Source: Udeniomyces pyricola
Lineage: Eukaryota > Basidiomycota > Tremellomycetes > Cystofilobasidiales > Mrakiaceae
Reading direction: 5' to 3'
DNA length: 64,000 bases
NCBI GenBank assembly: GCA_039545295.1
Contig: BCIK01000003.1
Location: 1,358,721 to 1,422,720, forward strand
The notes under the pieces are model-generated. The model saw nothing but the letters and a program-made list of their open reading frames with translations, searched no databases and was not told the origin of the DNA. Position numbers and translations under genes: made by a program. This document shows, piece by piece, positions 45,176 through 56,700 of this stretch (position 1 is the stretch's first letter; each line of letters starts with the position of its first letter).

Positions 45176-48004
45176 TCACGCAAAATTGCAGAACAGCCCC
45201 GCCAAGGCAAGCCCCAGCTGCAAGAGCGTAAGAGCTAAGAGGAGAAAATAAGACCAGTTTTGAACGTACCTGATCGTTCTTCTTCTTCGACTGGACCTCG
45301 AGAATACCGCTGCAATAAGGAAGGATAGAAACGGGGAGGAGAAGAAAAAAAAAAAGAAGAAGAAAAAAACGCTCCATTAGCGGTTGGTCCAGCTCAATCT
45401 GGGATGAGAAAAGGCGTACGAGATGGCGAATATCCTTGGTGCTTTCTCCAAAGGAAAGAAAAGGGGAAACACACCTGTGGAAATGCTCATGACCGAGGAT
45501 AGTCGCGCCTTCTCTCAACGCAATCATACCTGCCTCGACACAGACAGCCTTGAGTTGAGCACCGTTAAACTCTGAAGGAAATCAAAGGTAAGCGTTGAAA
45601 CAAAAACCGCCCCACAGGTGCGTTAGCTCAACGCTCGTTCCACCGTTGCCTGGTTCTAACCTCTGCACATTGCTCTCCGAATCCGAAAAACAGGCAAACT
45701 CCTGCTCCCCCCCCCCTTCCAAGAATACTGACCATCAGTTGAAGCAGCAAGCTCCTTGAAGTTGACGTTGGGACCGACGCTCATCTTTCTCGAGTGAATC
45801 TCCAGGATGTGCGCGCGGGCGTCTTCTTTGGGCAAGGGGAACTCGATCTTTCGGTCGAGTCGGCCCGATCGGAGCAGTGCGGGGTCCAGAATATCGATTC
45901 GGTTGGTAGCGGCGATGACCTGAGAGAGAGAAGAAGGTGATAAACAGATCATTGGTGAGAAGACCGTCATGGAGAGGTTCGGTCCAGGCAACTTCAGAAA
46001 TATTTTTCTTTCCGAAAGAGGTGGAAAGGTAAAATGGATCAAGTTGAACGCAGACCAACCTTGATCCTCTCATCGCTTCCAAAACCGTCCAACTGGTTCA
46101 ACAACTCCAACATGGTCCTTTGAACCTCCCTATCTCCCGACTTGTCCGAATCGAAACGTTTGGTTCCGATCGCATCGAGCTCGTCGATGAAGATGATGGC
46201 AGGGGCCTTCTCCTTGGCCAACTCGAACGCGTCTCGAACGAGCTTGGCACCGTCTCCGATGAACATCTGAGGTCAAGCAAAGATTGAGCAAAGGAATAGG
46301 TAAGATAGAGGGTACGCTTCAGGCCTCGGTGATTGGGATGATTCTCACAAACCTGAACGAGTGAAGGTCCAGCCAATTTGAGATAGCACGCATTGGTCTG
46401 GGCAGCACAGACTCGGGCAAGCAGAGTTTTTCCGGTACCTAGATAGACGGGAACCCCGGCACCAAGGGGAACGAGATAAGCTCAGAGTGTTCATGTCACC
46501 TTTGATTTGCACCAAGCGTTCAAGCAAAATCGATACTGACCTGGGGGACCGTACATCAACGCGCCCTTTGGGGGCTTGATACCGAGGGTTTTGAACTTGT
46601 CAGCCTGCTGCATAGGCAGAACACTGGTCGAAAGCGTCATCAAGTGGGAGTTGGACAGAAGAGCATTGACACCAAAGAACGCGAAAGGGGTCAGCTGCCC
46701 GAGCACGCTTCAGTCCATGGACGATTCTGCTTGGAAAAATCGGGAACCAAATGAGACGCGTACATGGCCTCCACGAGCTCCTCAATCTGCTTGTCCAGCC
46801 CTCCGATATCCGTGTATGTGCCTGTAGGCCTCTCTTCAACCTCCATCGCCTTTACTCTTGAGTCGTACTCTGTGATGCAGAAGAGGAGATCGGAGGGGAG
46901 CGGAGATTGAAGGGAAGGGGAGGGGATTGTATGAGATCGGTTAGTTATCTCCCTCCTGTCAACTTATCATGATCATGGTTTCCGGCGTGAGTGAGACTGC
47001 AGAATCAAGTAACAAACCAGCTGGTAGAGTGTCAAGGACAAGGTACGAGTCCTTGTTGACACCGATGAGATCTCCAGGCTTCAGCTTCTCCGACGGCACG
47101 AGTCCGATCAGCGGAAGGAAGACCGTCTAGACAGAACCCCAAAAATCATTCACACCAAGCTAATCATCAGCTAAGGTTCAATCAGTGTTGCGAGAGAGCC
47201 GTCGAAGACCCGGTAACGGTGGGATCTGACTGACCTGTCGGGTTGACGTCTTGATGACGGCACTCTTTCCACTTCGCTTGTTGTCTTCGTTGACGGCCGC
47301 TCCATCGTCTTCCGCCTCAGCATCGACATCCAGAATCTAATGTACAATTTCAGAATGAAGTCATGTCGGCCGGAATATGTAGATTACAAGTAAGCTCAAG
47401 GATTTCAAAGGGAGGGAGGAGGGGGAGGAGGGTGAGTTCGGAACATAGAGATGATGACGAACCTCCACGACGTTGCCGACAAGGTAAGGCAGAACCTTGT
47501 TCTGCTTGATCTTCTGCTTGTTGTCTGTTATCTTTTCGAGCATCTGAAGGGAATCAGACAGCAGTAAATGTCGTATCAGGTTAGCTATACGTTGATCCAG
47601 ACACGTTATGAAGATGTGTAGAGCAAGTGACGTGGAGAAGGAGAAAGGAGTGGAAGGGGGGGGGGGGATGATGAACACGCACCATGCTCTTCTCGTGTTG
47701 CAGCCTCGTGTTCTCGGATTTCATCACCTGTTCCAAAGCAAGGAATTCATGTCGTTCAGCTATTGAAGGTGACACTGGGAAGCTCATGGATGAGGAAGGA
47801 CGAGCGGACCTTGATGTCGTTGTCAATCATCCTCGCCTTAAGCTTGATCTCGGTGGGGTTGCTCTGCATGACGTCCGGGGGCATGTCACTCCAGTCCTCG
47901 ATGGGTGCTGGTGGCGGAGCGGGTGGGGTGGGGGTGTGAGCTTCGTCCATGTTGACGTCAGGGTCGGAGAGGAGGGGTGTGGATGACGATGGGTCGTTGG
48001 ACAT
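45176..48004 (-). CDS. RPT5: 26S proteasome regulatory particle ATPase RPT5 (PSMC3)
   Basis: One of six AAA+ ATPases of the proteasome base, which unfold substrates and open the 20S gate. Exons: 48004-47810, 47727-47683, 47543-47463, 47336-47235, 47126-47018, 46869-46764, 46623-46541, 46438-46353, 46266-46060, 45919-45733, 45571-45475, 45309-45270 and probably 45217-45176, giving about 459 residues. Key motifs: coiled-coil [20 protein letters not shown]-domain region [20 protein letters not shown], Walker A GPPGTGKT, Walker [15 protein letters not shown], second region of homology [12 protein letters not shown] and [20 protein letters not shown], and [39 protein letters not shown] identifies RPT5 rather than its paralogues. 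The last coding join is uncertain: after SKKKNDQ the best phase-0 exon adds 13 residues ending NFA, which is not the usual short HbYX tail. Confidence 0.93.
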
Positions 48005-48520
48005 GGTGTATGGGTGCTGATGGGAGGAGGGTATATGCGGATCTGAGGGGGAGATGGTCGATGGTGGTTTCAATGGGCGTGGCGGCGTCTTGGAGCTTGG
48101 ATCTTGCTTGGCCTTGACGACATAATATATACATATATAACATAATAGAACAGATCATGCAAGATCGAAGATCATGCCTGACATTGGATATATGTTTATT
48201 GTATGTTGTATGTTGTATATTGTGTATGCACATATATATTGTGTATGTACATATATATATATATATCGTATACACCACATCATATATCGACTCGACTCGA
48301 CGCATGTTGAATTTCTTCTTTCAACATATATCAATCCATCAACATAAATTCTGTGTTCTCTCACCCCTCAGCCACTCGAACCTATCCCATCAATTATGAC
48401 GCACAATCCATGGCAACCTTCGGCCATCCATCATCATGCTCTCCCATTGATCCTATATGTATACATATGCATATATATCAGCCACGTCGGCATACGAGCT
48501 CGTGTCTCTCAACGCCTGTC
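48005..48520. other. Intergenic region upstream of RPT5
   Basis: It contains the RPT5 promoter and the RGD2-type gene's 3' UTR. AT-rich microsatellite-like stretches lie at 48121-48140 and 48190-48270 (TATATA, TGTATG). I do not see a classical proteasome-associated control element in the upstream 200 bases, though I could only scan by eye. Confidence 0.45.
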
Positions 48521-51500
48521 TCATTCCCTCGTGACCTATGGAAACAAGACAGATCAAGCAGAGTTAGAATAACGTTGATAATCATACAAAGAGACAACCA
48601 AGTCGGCCCTGGTCGTCATCAGGTCCGATCTGTCCCAAAAAAAAAAACAATCACAAGACTCACCTTTGAAGCCATGCTAGCCCCACTACTGTCTCGCGCT
48701 CTCGCTCCCCTCGGGCCTCCGACACGCTCCCGTAGCGGCTTGGATCTTTCGATCGACGAGCGTTTAGAAAGCGAACCCGCAGTCGGCTGGGGCTCATCAT
48801 CCTCTCCATTCGACGCTGAACGGTGCGTAACCTCGCTCGAGTCGCCTCCACTGGGTCCATTGCCCTCCTCGTCATTCGATGTTGGCGGTACAAAAGGTCG
48901 GTCGTAGCTTAAATCTTCCGACTGGCTTGGGGGCATGAAGGGCTGATCTTGAGGCAGCCCGAGAATTCCATGATCGACGTCAGTCGATGTCGTCGGCTTG
49001 TTCGAGGCGAGCGGTGAAGGGATGAGACCAGCAGGCGACATCGGCGGGAGTGTGGTCTCATAAGGGCTAAGCTCAGCCGCAGGGGTAAAGAAACTATCCG
49101 AGCCGTGCGGCGATAGAGTTGGGGTAGATGCCGAGGTTGCAGCTGGAGTAGCCTCGGCAACGACGACCGGCTGATCAACAGCAGTCAACGATTCCGGAAC
49201 GAGAGCGGGAGCGGATTCGATTGATGCTTTCGGTGATGCCAACATGGATGGTGGCCGCGATGGAGAGAGTGGTGTTGGAGGCTGGAGCACAAAGCCTTCA
49301 GGCAAAGGGCTGTCGCTGGCGGGAAGAGTCTTGAGCCGACCCAAGCTACCACGTTGTGCTCCTTTCGCCTTCTTTTCTTCGGCAGCCTTCAAAGCAGCGG
49401 CTTCGTCCTCGAAACGGGCAGTGTTCTCGTTCATGATAGGCTGAGACGACGATGGCGTCATGCTGGCAAATGACGAGACACTGGGCGATTTCGACGTGGT
49501 GCCGGCCATCATCTGCGAGGTCAGCTCGGCGAGCTCGTCAGAGGTCATGGAGGAGCGAGATGTTCGCTTGTCGATCTTTGAGCGAAAGGTGCGTAAGTAA
49601 AAAGGCGGATCACCAAAATCATCAAGTCTTTGCAAGTAGCTTTGAGAATAGACTGGATATAGGGAATTTGCTTACCGGCTTGGTGTTTTTCCTCATGGGA
49701 ACAAGTCGCTCAACTTCTTGTCGTCTCTGAGAAATGACAGGCGGAAGGGTCTCAGAATAGTACCGAACTATATCGGACAAAAAGTTGGCTGGAGCTCGGT
49801 CTTGGATTGTAAGAGGAGATTCCGATTCGGGTCGGATGACAGCTGCCATGCATGCAAAAATTAGAGACATCAGTAAGTCCACCCAGGGCCGCCGAGAAGA
49901 GGAAGAGATGACGAGGCCATGGAACGCTTAAAAACACAAGCTCACCTCGTCCGAATGAGATACCAAGCTTGACAAGATACAATTCATCGGCCTCTTCTCC
50001 TCCTTCAGCTTTGGTAGTGTCGACGAGACTAACAAGGATGAGCATGAGTCGAGAGATCAGCAATTAGATGCTGGTTTCGGCTTAACGGATTTAAAGAAAT
50101 GTACACACGACCGGAGATGAGAGGCGAGAGCGTCCAATACAATCAAGTTAATCTTGGGAAGGCGGACCAGCAGTGATTTGATGTCATTGATCCTTTGTTC
50201 AGACGCGGTGGATCCCGAGGTGGACGTCGGAATGGAGGCAGCATAAAGCATTCGGATATCCTGATAGTCGGGGCCAAGAGGTCGAGGCATCTCAAGAAGC
50301 TGCACAGTTTATGTGGTTAAGGTTCAGGCGGTACGTCAGCGCAAAGAGAGATTCTTCGGAACGATGAGGTTCCCAGGATAAGTGCGTACCCAGAGCTTAA
50401 GCGCAGCCGCAACGATAGGGAGATCACTCTCGAGTATCTCTGCAGACGGTTTGGGACCAGCCTTGATGAGTGCGGACCGTAGCACATGAACAGGGTTGAG
50501 GGGGACCTGGAGTGATGGAATCAAAGGTCAGCGACTCCGTCCGATACAACGATCATTGACAGATTTGATGGGATACCCCGATGTACCTCGTAGATCCAAG
50601 TTCTTCGTTTGTCCTCCGGATCTGGTATATCGGCATAACCCCGGCCAAGTCGCTCAAGCATCGCCCGCATAACGCTGGGAACCATCACTAAGCTTCCGTG
50701 CGCGCCCTCCTCCTCGCTCTTGTCCTTGGGGAGTACCCATCGAGTCGCGTGGGCAAATCTTGGAAGATCGAGACCAAAGACGACACTGCTAACATCTTTG
50801 TTGAGCGGCTCAAAGACCGTAGCCTGAGGACGGAAGGGACCGGTTCGGTAAGACGAGATGAGGGCCGCGAGATCGTTGGATGGGAGGAATGACTCGAGAA
50901 GGATTGAAGCCGGCTCGATGTGGGTTTGCATGGTGATAGCATGGGCAGCCATGACTCGGTTGTACTCTTTCAAAACTGATAGACCCAAAGCGAAAAGTAG
51001 GAGCTTCGGTTAGCCCTGAATTCTAAGATACGGCAGAAGGATATGTGGGTACAAACCTGACTTGACGGCTTTCAGCCGATCCAGCTCCCACCGTTGTAGC
51101 GTCTTGAGGCCTTCTTCGATGACTTCTTCCATCCTCGTTCTGGTCTGGTCGAGTTTTTCCACCCCAGACTGGTAGGACTCCTCCGCTTGGGAAGCTTCGC
51201 GTCGACTTCGGATATGTGAGGGGACTTGAGCGGAGGGACCCAGTGCAGATGCAAGGATAGACGACGAGCGAATCAGAAGTGAGTTGAAAGTTGGGCCCGT
51301 CGTTCCGACGGGAGACGCAGGGGAAGCAGGATATGCCATTTGTTGACGGAGGAGTTCAGAAGATGTGTTGAGCTCCTTGCCAGTAAATTGGTAGTATTCG
51401 CCTTCTCCATTGCCCCAAGTTGCTTTCCCGACAGGAGAGACCCGTTGGATAAGGCCAAAGACCTCGACGAGCTCGCGAGCAGCTTTGATTGCCTGAGCTT

Positions 51501-53215
51501 CTCCTCCAAAGCCTTCGACCTCGTGGTTGAGGAATGAGACGAGCTCAGCACCCGTAAAACAACCCTCATAGTCACCCAAGAGAGGAAGCTGAACCGAGTG
51601 CTCAGGAAGAGTAGTGCGGGCTTTAATTAGGAGTTGGGTTGCTGTCTCGGGCGCGATGGAAAGACCAGCGAGAAGGAGGGAAGGGGAGGAGGTAACAATG
51701 TTCGGTTTGGGCGACTTTCCTGAGGCAGGAGCATGGTTGGCTTGAACGGACGGGACGGGTGGATCCGACTCAGCGGGATGAGGGACAGCAGTCCCATTTC
51801 TGCGGGTTACACCAGAGCTGGTTGGCTCGTCATCCATGGCTGGGCTAAACACGCCCTTGTCCGCCTCAAAGATGGGCGGTTGTTCCTTAGGAGGAGGTGT
51901 AGGCGCCTTCGGCCCCATGACATTGGCTAACCGCTGAGCTAGAGTACCGGATCGTCTGAGGCCAGTTCCACCAGTGGCGGGACTGATGGGGATGGTTGGA
52001 GTGGACGTTGTCGAGGCCGTTGACGTTGGGCTTGCGACGGAGGCCGGAGCGGCAAACTTGGCCTCCTCTTCAAGCAAGGCCGCTTCTCGCGCCTTCGAAT
52101 GATAATCTCGCTTCAGCTGGATGGAGTGAGGAAAGCGATGCATGTTATCAGAAGTTGTGTTCAAGGAGAGATCAAACTAGGACATCTGTGACGTGACTTT
52201 ACCTCGTCAAGATCAGATCGCTGAACTTCGTACGACTCGACCCAACCATTGATGACGACACGCTTGCTTTCGACGATCCTGGTCTAAAGATGTTTCCACA
52301 GAGTATGCAGCGTGTCAGCTTCCTCAGTACTTTTGTGACGAGAGATGGGTCCAGAAAGCAAGCTAATTCCGACCTTGTGCTCATTGGCCCATTTGCTGAA
52401 TGGACGTTCAACAAGCTCCACCAGTGCATGTGCAACAGCAAGCTGTTTGTCACCTTCATCCTTCATTTGAGCTTGGAGAAACAAGTGAAAATGCACGTCA
52501 GCGTTCCCTGACCTGTCTGGCTCTTTCTCACTCGCTCACACTCAAGCAACCAGATCCACCTGAGCGATGACGTACCTTGCAAGCCTTTAAAAGTGAAGAG
52601 TAGAGAGGCTCCATCGTCGGCTGAGAACCCAGTTCCATCGTTCGTTTGAGGTGTGTTGAGGAGGGACTCCCCATAAGCCGTTGAGGTACTGATGCGGGCG
52701 TGAATGAAGCGGAGAATCTCATCGTCTTCAGCTGTAGGAAGGGTCAAGGTGGAGGAGGAAATCCGCGCATCGACAGGATTTGTCTTTGTTAGTGTCCCAT
52801 AGTCTGGAGCTTAGGTGAGGCCAAAGAAGATGCGATGCTAACCTATTCCCTAGATGTCAGAGATATGGGCAGGGAGGGAAGCATATGAACAATCGTGATG
52901 AAAGCGAAGGACAGGGGTGTTGTGGGCATGAGCAGCAGCTTGAGTAGAGTCTCATTTGCAAGATGAGGAGGTTCGTACCTGTTCAAGCTTGCGGTAGATG
53001 ACCTAACACAGGACAGAGGCAAGGTAAAGGCAAGATATGATTGGTAAGCATCGTTAGACTGGTTGGATGTGAAGGACACAAGAGAGCACAGTCTACAAGA
53101 TTGCCGGAAGGGGAATGACGGAGTTTCTCCTTACCTCGAGACCGAGGCGATAGTCGGGAGCCGTCCAGAAGGAATTGGAAAAAGTTGATGGAAGCGAGAC
53201 CGATACGGTCGGCAT
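48521..53215 (-). CDS. RGD2: F-BAR / DEP / RhoGAP protein, Rgd2 type
   Basis: A predicted GTPase-activating protein for Cdc42/Rho proteins that binds curved membrane. It starts MPTVSVSLPSTFSNSFWTAP at 53215. The F-BAR begins LEVIYRKLEQGIAEDDEILRF, assembled from exons 53215-53135, 53002-52979 (24 nt), 52843-52849 (7 nt) and 52731-52576. It continues KDEGDKQLAVAHALVELVER and VINGWVESYEVQRSDLDELK. A DEP domain is inserted (51600-51350: PLLGDYEGCFTGAELVSFLN, EYYQFTGKEL), as in yeast Rgd2. The second F-BAR half follows (SGVEKLDQTRTRMEEVIEEG, VLKEYNRVMAAHAITMQTHI), then the RhoGAP region (SSVVFGLDLPRFA, IVAAALKLWVRTYPGNLIVP, KINLIVLDALASHL). A Ser/Pro-rich tail ends in a short exon at 48535-48521 (VTRE). 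The expected Arg finger site reads WIYE. Residue counts for the middle exons were not fully checked. Confidence 0.85.
52843..52849 (-). other. Proposed 7-nt micro-exon in the RGD2-type gene
   Basis: On the minus strand the bases GGAATAG are flanked by an ag acceptor (acatctag) and a GTTAGC donor. Including them joins the phase-0 end ...LEQ to the phase-1 start ...AEDDE, restoring LEQGIAEDDE, which fits the F-BAR start of this family. Skipping them shifts the frame. Confidence 0.6.
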
Positions 53216-53734
53216 GGTGTGAAGTGACGGTGATGGATGAGTGTGGGGCGATGTAACGCTCGGGGGTCTAGGAGAGGAAGAGATGGTTCAGGGGAAATGC
53301 GAGGGCTTCACATCAAGAGGGGGAGAGATGATGGCCGGCTGCGCGCGAGGTGACATCCGACATGGGACATGGGTCACACAACGTGATCGACGATCACTGT
53401 CACGCACGCAACGTCACGGCAAACTGGTCTATAGTCCGATGATCGTTCATTGTAGGTCAATTGGAGAAGGAGGAGCTCCCTCACTATCAATCTATCATCG
53501 TCGTACACTCAGAATCCACAACTCTGAATATACATCGACAATCTCTGTAAGACTTTCCTTTCTGCCTGCAATCGGTCGTCGCAAGTTAAGATTGCAACAC
53601 AGCGAGTCGACCTATCACTCGCTAGCTCATATCCAACAACATTCATCTCGCACGAAATCGAGCATGGGGCACAACTTCAAGCGGACACATCCCTTTCTCG
53701 CCTCCATGACGTCGACGATCCCACCTAAACCCTC
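53216..53734. other. Intergenic region upstream of the RGD2-type gene
   Basis: It holds that gene's promoter and the Het-C 3' UTR. An open frame on the plus strand (53241-53741) has no coding character or start context that I can support. Confidence 0.5.
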
Positions 53735-56700
53735 TCAGTAGCCACCACCGTACCCTCCACCTCCGTACTGTGGGTTCTGATGACCGTATCCAGGCTGTCC
53801 GCCGTAGCCAGGCTGTTGTCCATAGCCAGGCTGGCCGTAGCTCGGTTGCTGCTGCTGCCAGTCTCCTGGACCGTGGTGAGGAGGGCCTCCAAATTCGCCA
53901 TGGGGCGGCTGATGGTGAGGAGGCTGGTGGTGCTGCGGAGGAGGTCCGCTGTAATTGCCTCCTCCAGCATCATAACTGTTGCCGCCGCCGTAAGTCGGTG
54001 CCTCGTACGATGGCTGTTGATACTGGTCGTGGGAAGGCTGCTGGTATTGAGGCTGTTGGTGATGAGGCTGTTGGTGATGAGGCTGCTGATGATGAGGCTG
54101 CTGGTAGCTGTCGTACGACTGCGTGGGGTAAGATGGCTGCTCGTAGGAAGAGTAACCCGAAGTCGGTTGTTGACCATACTGAGCTTGCTGTGGGGTCGTA
54201 TCATCAACTCCGCCCCGCCACCTGCCCTGGCCCTGGGACGAGCCGAAACCAGCTGATCCAGGCATCTTGCCGGCAAGAAGATCTTCTCCCATGTTGAGGT
54301 ATTGGGCGCCCGGGACGTGAACGTTGTGCTGGCCGAGAACACCTTGGAGGCCTTGCGAAGGAACGCCACCCTACATGAAAAATTGGATGAAAAATTGGGC
54401 AAGGGTCATTGGCAATCCAAGAAGAAGAAGCAAGAGATCACAACAGACTGGGTTGACTCACGTGATCGTGCGAGATCTTTTGGGTCGATCCGATCCTTCG
54501 GTTCTCTCCGTCTTGCACCTTATTTTTCGTAAGCCTGACAGAATGAGAGAGTGGCAGCCAGGGAACCATTAGCGTGAGTCAGGGAAGATGACGAATAGAT
54601 GTCACAATCACGGGTAGTCAACGTACCTGTTAAGAACTTCACGCTTGTTCTGACCCTGGCCTTCGATCCAAGATTGCATGAACTGCAAGAGGCAAAGGAG
54701 GAAAATATAAGGACACATTCCCTACCGTCATGGTGACACAAACCAGTCGGGACTGACCTCTCGCATCTCACGTTGAACGTTCGAGTTGTTGGACGCAAAG
54801 TCAGGATGGTGGTAGGCCTCGAGCTGCTTGTTGGCGACTTGTCGAGCTACGATCAAAGCCAGAATGGAAAAAAGTTCAGTCGCAAGTTCAGATGACACTT
54901 GATTGACACGGCCGGCCATATTGGAACATACGATCAATCGAAGTGTCGTCCCAGGCTCGGACGATGTCATCAACGGCCTGTAGATCAAGGATATAGATGT
55001 ATGCCATATTGTGTGGTCAACAATTCTGTCAATGCTGAGCCTGCTAGGCCAACAATTCCAAGCTTGCTCACATGTCGAATGACGATCTGCGCGATCAAGC
55101 CAGCGGGCTCGTTAAGTATGAGGCCAAAGTGATCCTTGGAAAGATATCTGAGACGCGCCAAGAGGATGTATAGCATAAGCTTAGTTTATTCGTCTGTTGA
55201 TACTCTTTGCCTCTATTGAACTCACGAGTGGGTGGGATCATCCGCGTTGGGATTAGTAAAAACCTGTTGCCAAAACAGGGGAAAGAAGAAATCAAGTTTC
55301 GCAAAGATTAGAAGGGCGTTGGAATTGGAGGCGCTTTACTGGGCGATAAACGTACCTCGAGCTGGGCAGGATCGTCGATGAGCTCCTGAGAGATGTTGGC
55401 AAGACCTCCAGTCGCGCCCTTGAGAACCGGACCGAGGTAGGGCTCAATCGTCGTGAAAACAAAGACGTTGAGCGAGTTGGTAATTTTCTCGACGAGGGCA
55501 TTCAGTCCTGGAATGCGGTCGATAGTGTTCTCGATGCCCTTCATGACTAGTGAAACAATGCAATGTGTAGGAAAGCAATCAGCCTTGTCAGCCAGTGAAG
55601 CCACGTGTAGAACAGAGCATCGGTAGAATCAGCCACATACCATTGTCTCGGAAACTCAGAACCTTCCAAAGGGTGTCGTGAATCTCCTTGTAGGACCTAA
55701 ACGACAGAGCGAGCTATGATCAGGTTTCAGATCGATCGTCCAACAACCCTTGAATGCATACTGAGATACACGTACATTTGATTGGGATCTCCGGCTCGGG
55801 AGTTGGCAATGTCGTCCATATCTCGGCTCATCTTCTTTCCATCCGATCCAGGAAGCTCAAAGAGCATGCTTGAGATGACCGAAGGGAAAAGAGGGAAGGG
55901 GGGGGGGGGAGGACAGAGGACGCGTCAATTTTTGTTCCAGTTCCAGGTCATCAGTCGCAAATCAAAGCAAATTGACATACGAGCGAAGTCCAGAGTTGGA
56001 GTTGGCCGGATTGGACCTCGCCTCCTGGACGGACTTGTTAAGATCCGAGACGGATGTCCTACCAAGAGAGGGTGCATCGAGGACATCAGTCGACTAGGAG
56101 AATTTGGCACGTGTGATTCAGGCGTACGCTTACAACTCACTGAGAGAGTTTGTCGCCAGCTTCACCGAGAAGTGAGTGCATGAAATCGGCCCCACCAAAC
56201 CTGTCGTCGAAAAGAAATAACGGCTGGATCATTAGACTCCCTCTCAAAGAAAAGTAGCCATGCCTCTTATCACGAGACAACTCACGTTCCCGTGACCAAC
56301 GGATGAACCATCTTCCCATTGGGAGCTCGCACTCTGGCGTTCTCGCCAACATGCGGGAAGACCTGTGTTGGATGATGAAACAAGCATCAGCCCCATTTTC
56401 AACCCCTCGCACATAAATCAAGCATACAGAGCACTCACTTCAGTGTATCCGAGAGAGATCAAAGTGAGCTCGCAATAGTTTGAATGGGCACTGTTAAGAG
56501 ATACAGGCGACCGAGAGGGGATATGTTAGTCTATTCTTCGCGCTGCACCATGACATCATGGAAGGCACACTTACGTGAAATCCTCAAGCTGGTGAAGCGC
56601 AGATCCGAGCAGTCGGTATGCCTCGTACTCGTCCTCGGTTCGACCGGTGGATCGAGATTGACGCATGAGATGAATGCAACTCTCGATAGTTCGTCGGATG

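Noticed and set aside
53241..53741. Plus-strand 166-residue frame between RGD2 and Het-C
   Set aside because: Lies in an intergenic promoter region; composition and start context do not look coding.
53770..54297. Plus-strand frames opposite the Het-C tail
   Set aside because: Antisense of the Gln/Gly/Tyr repeats; no supporting motif.
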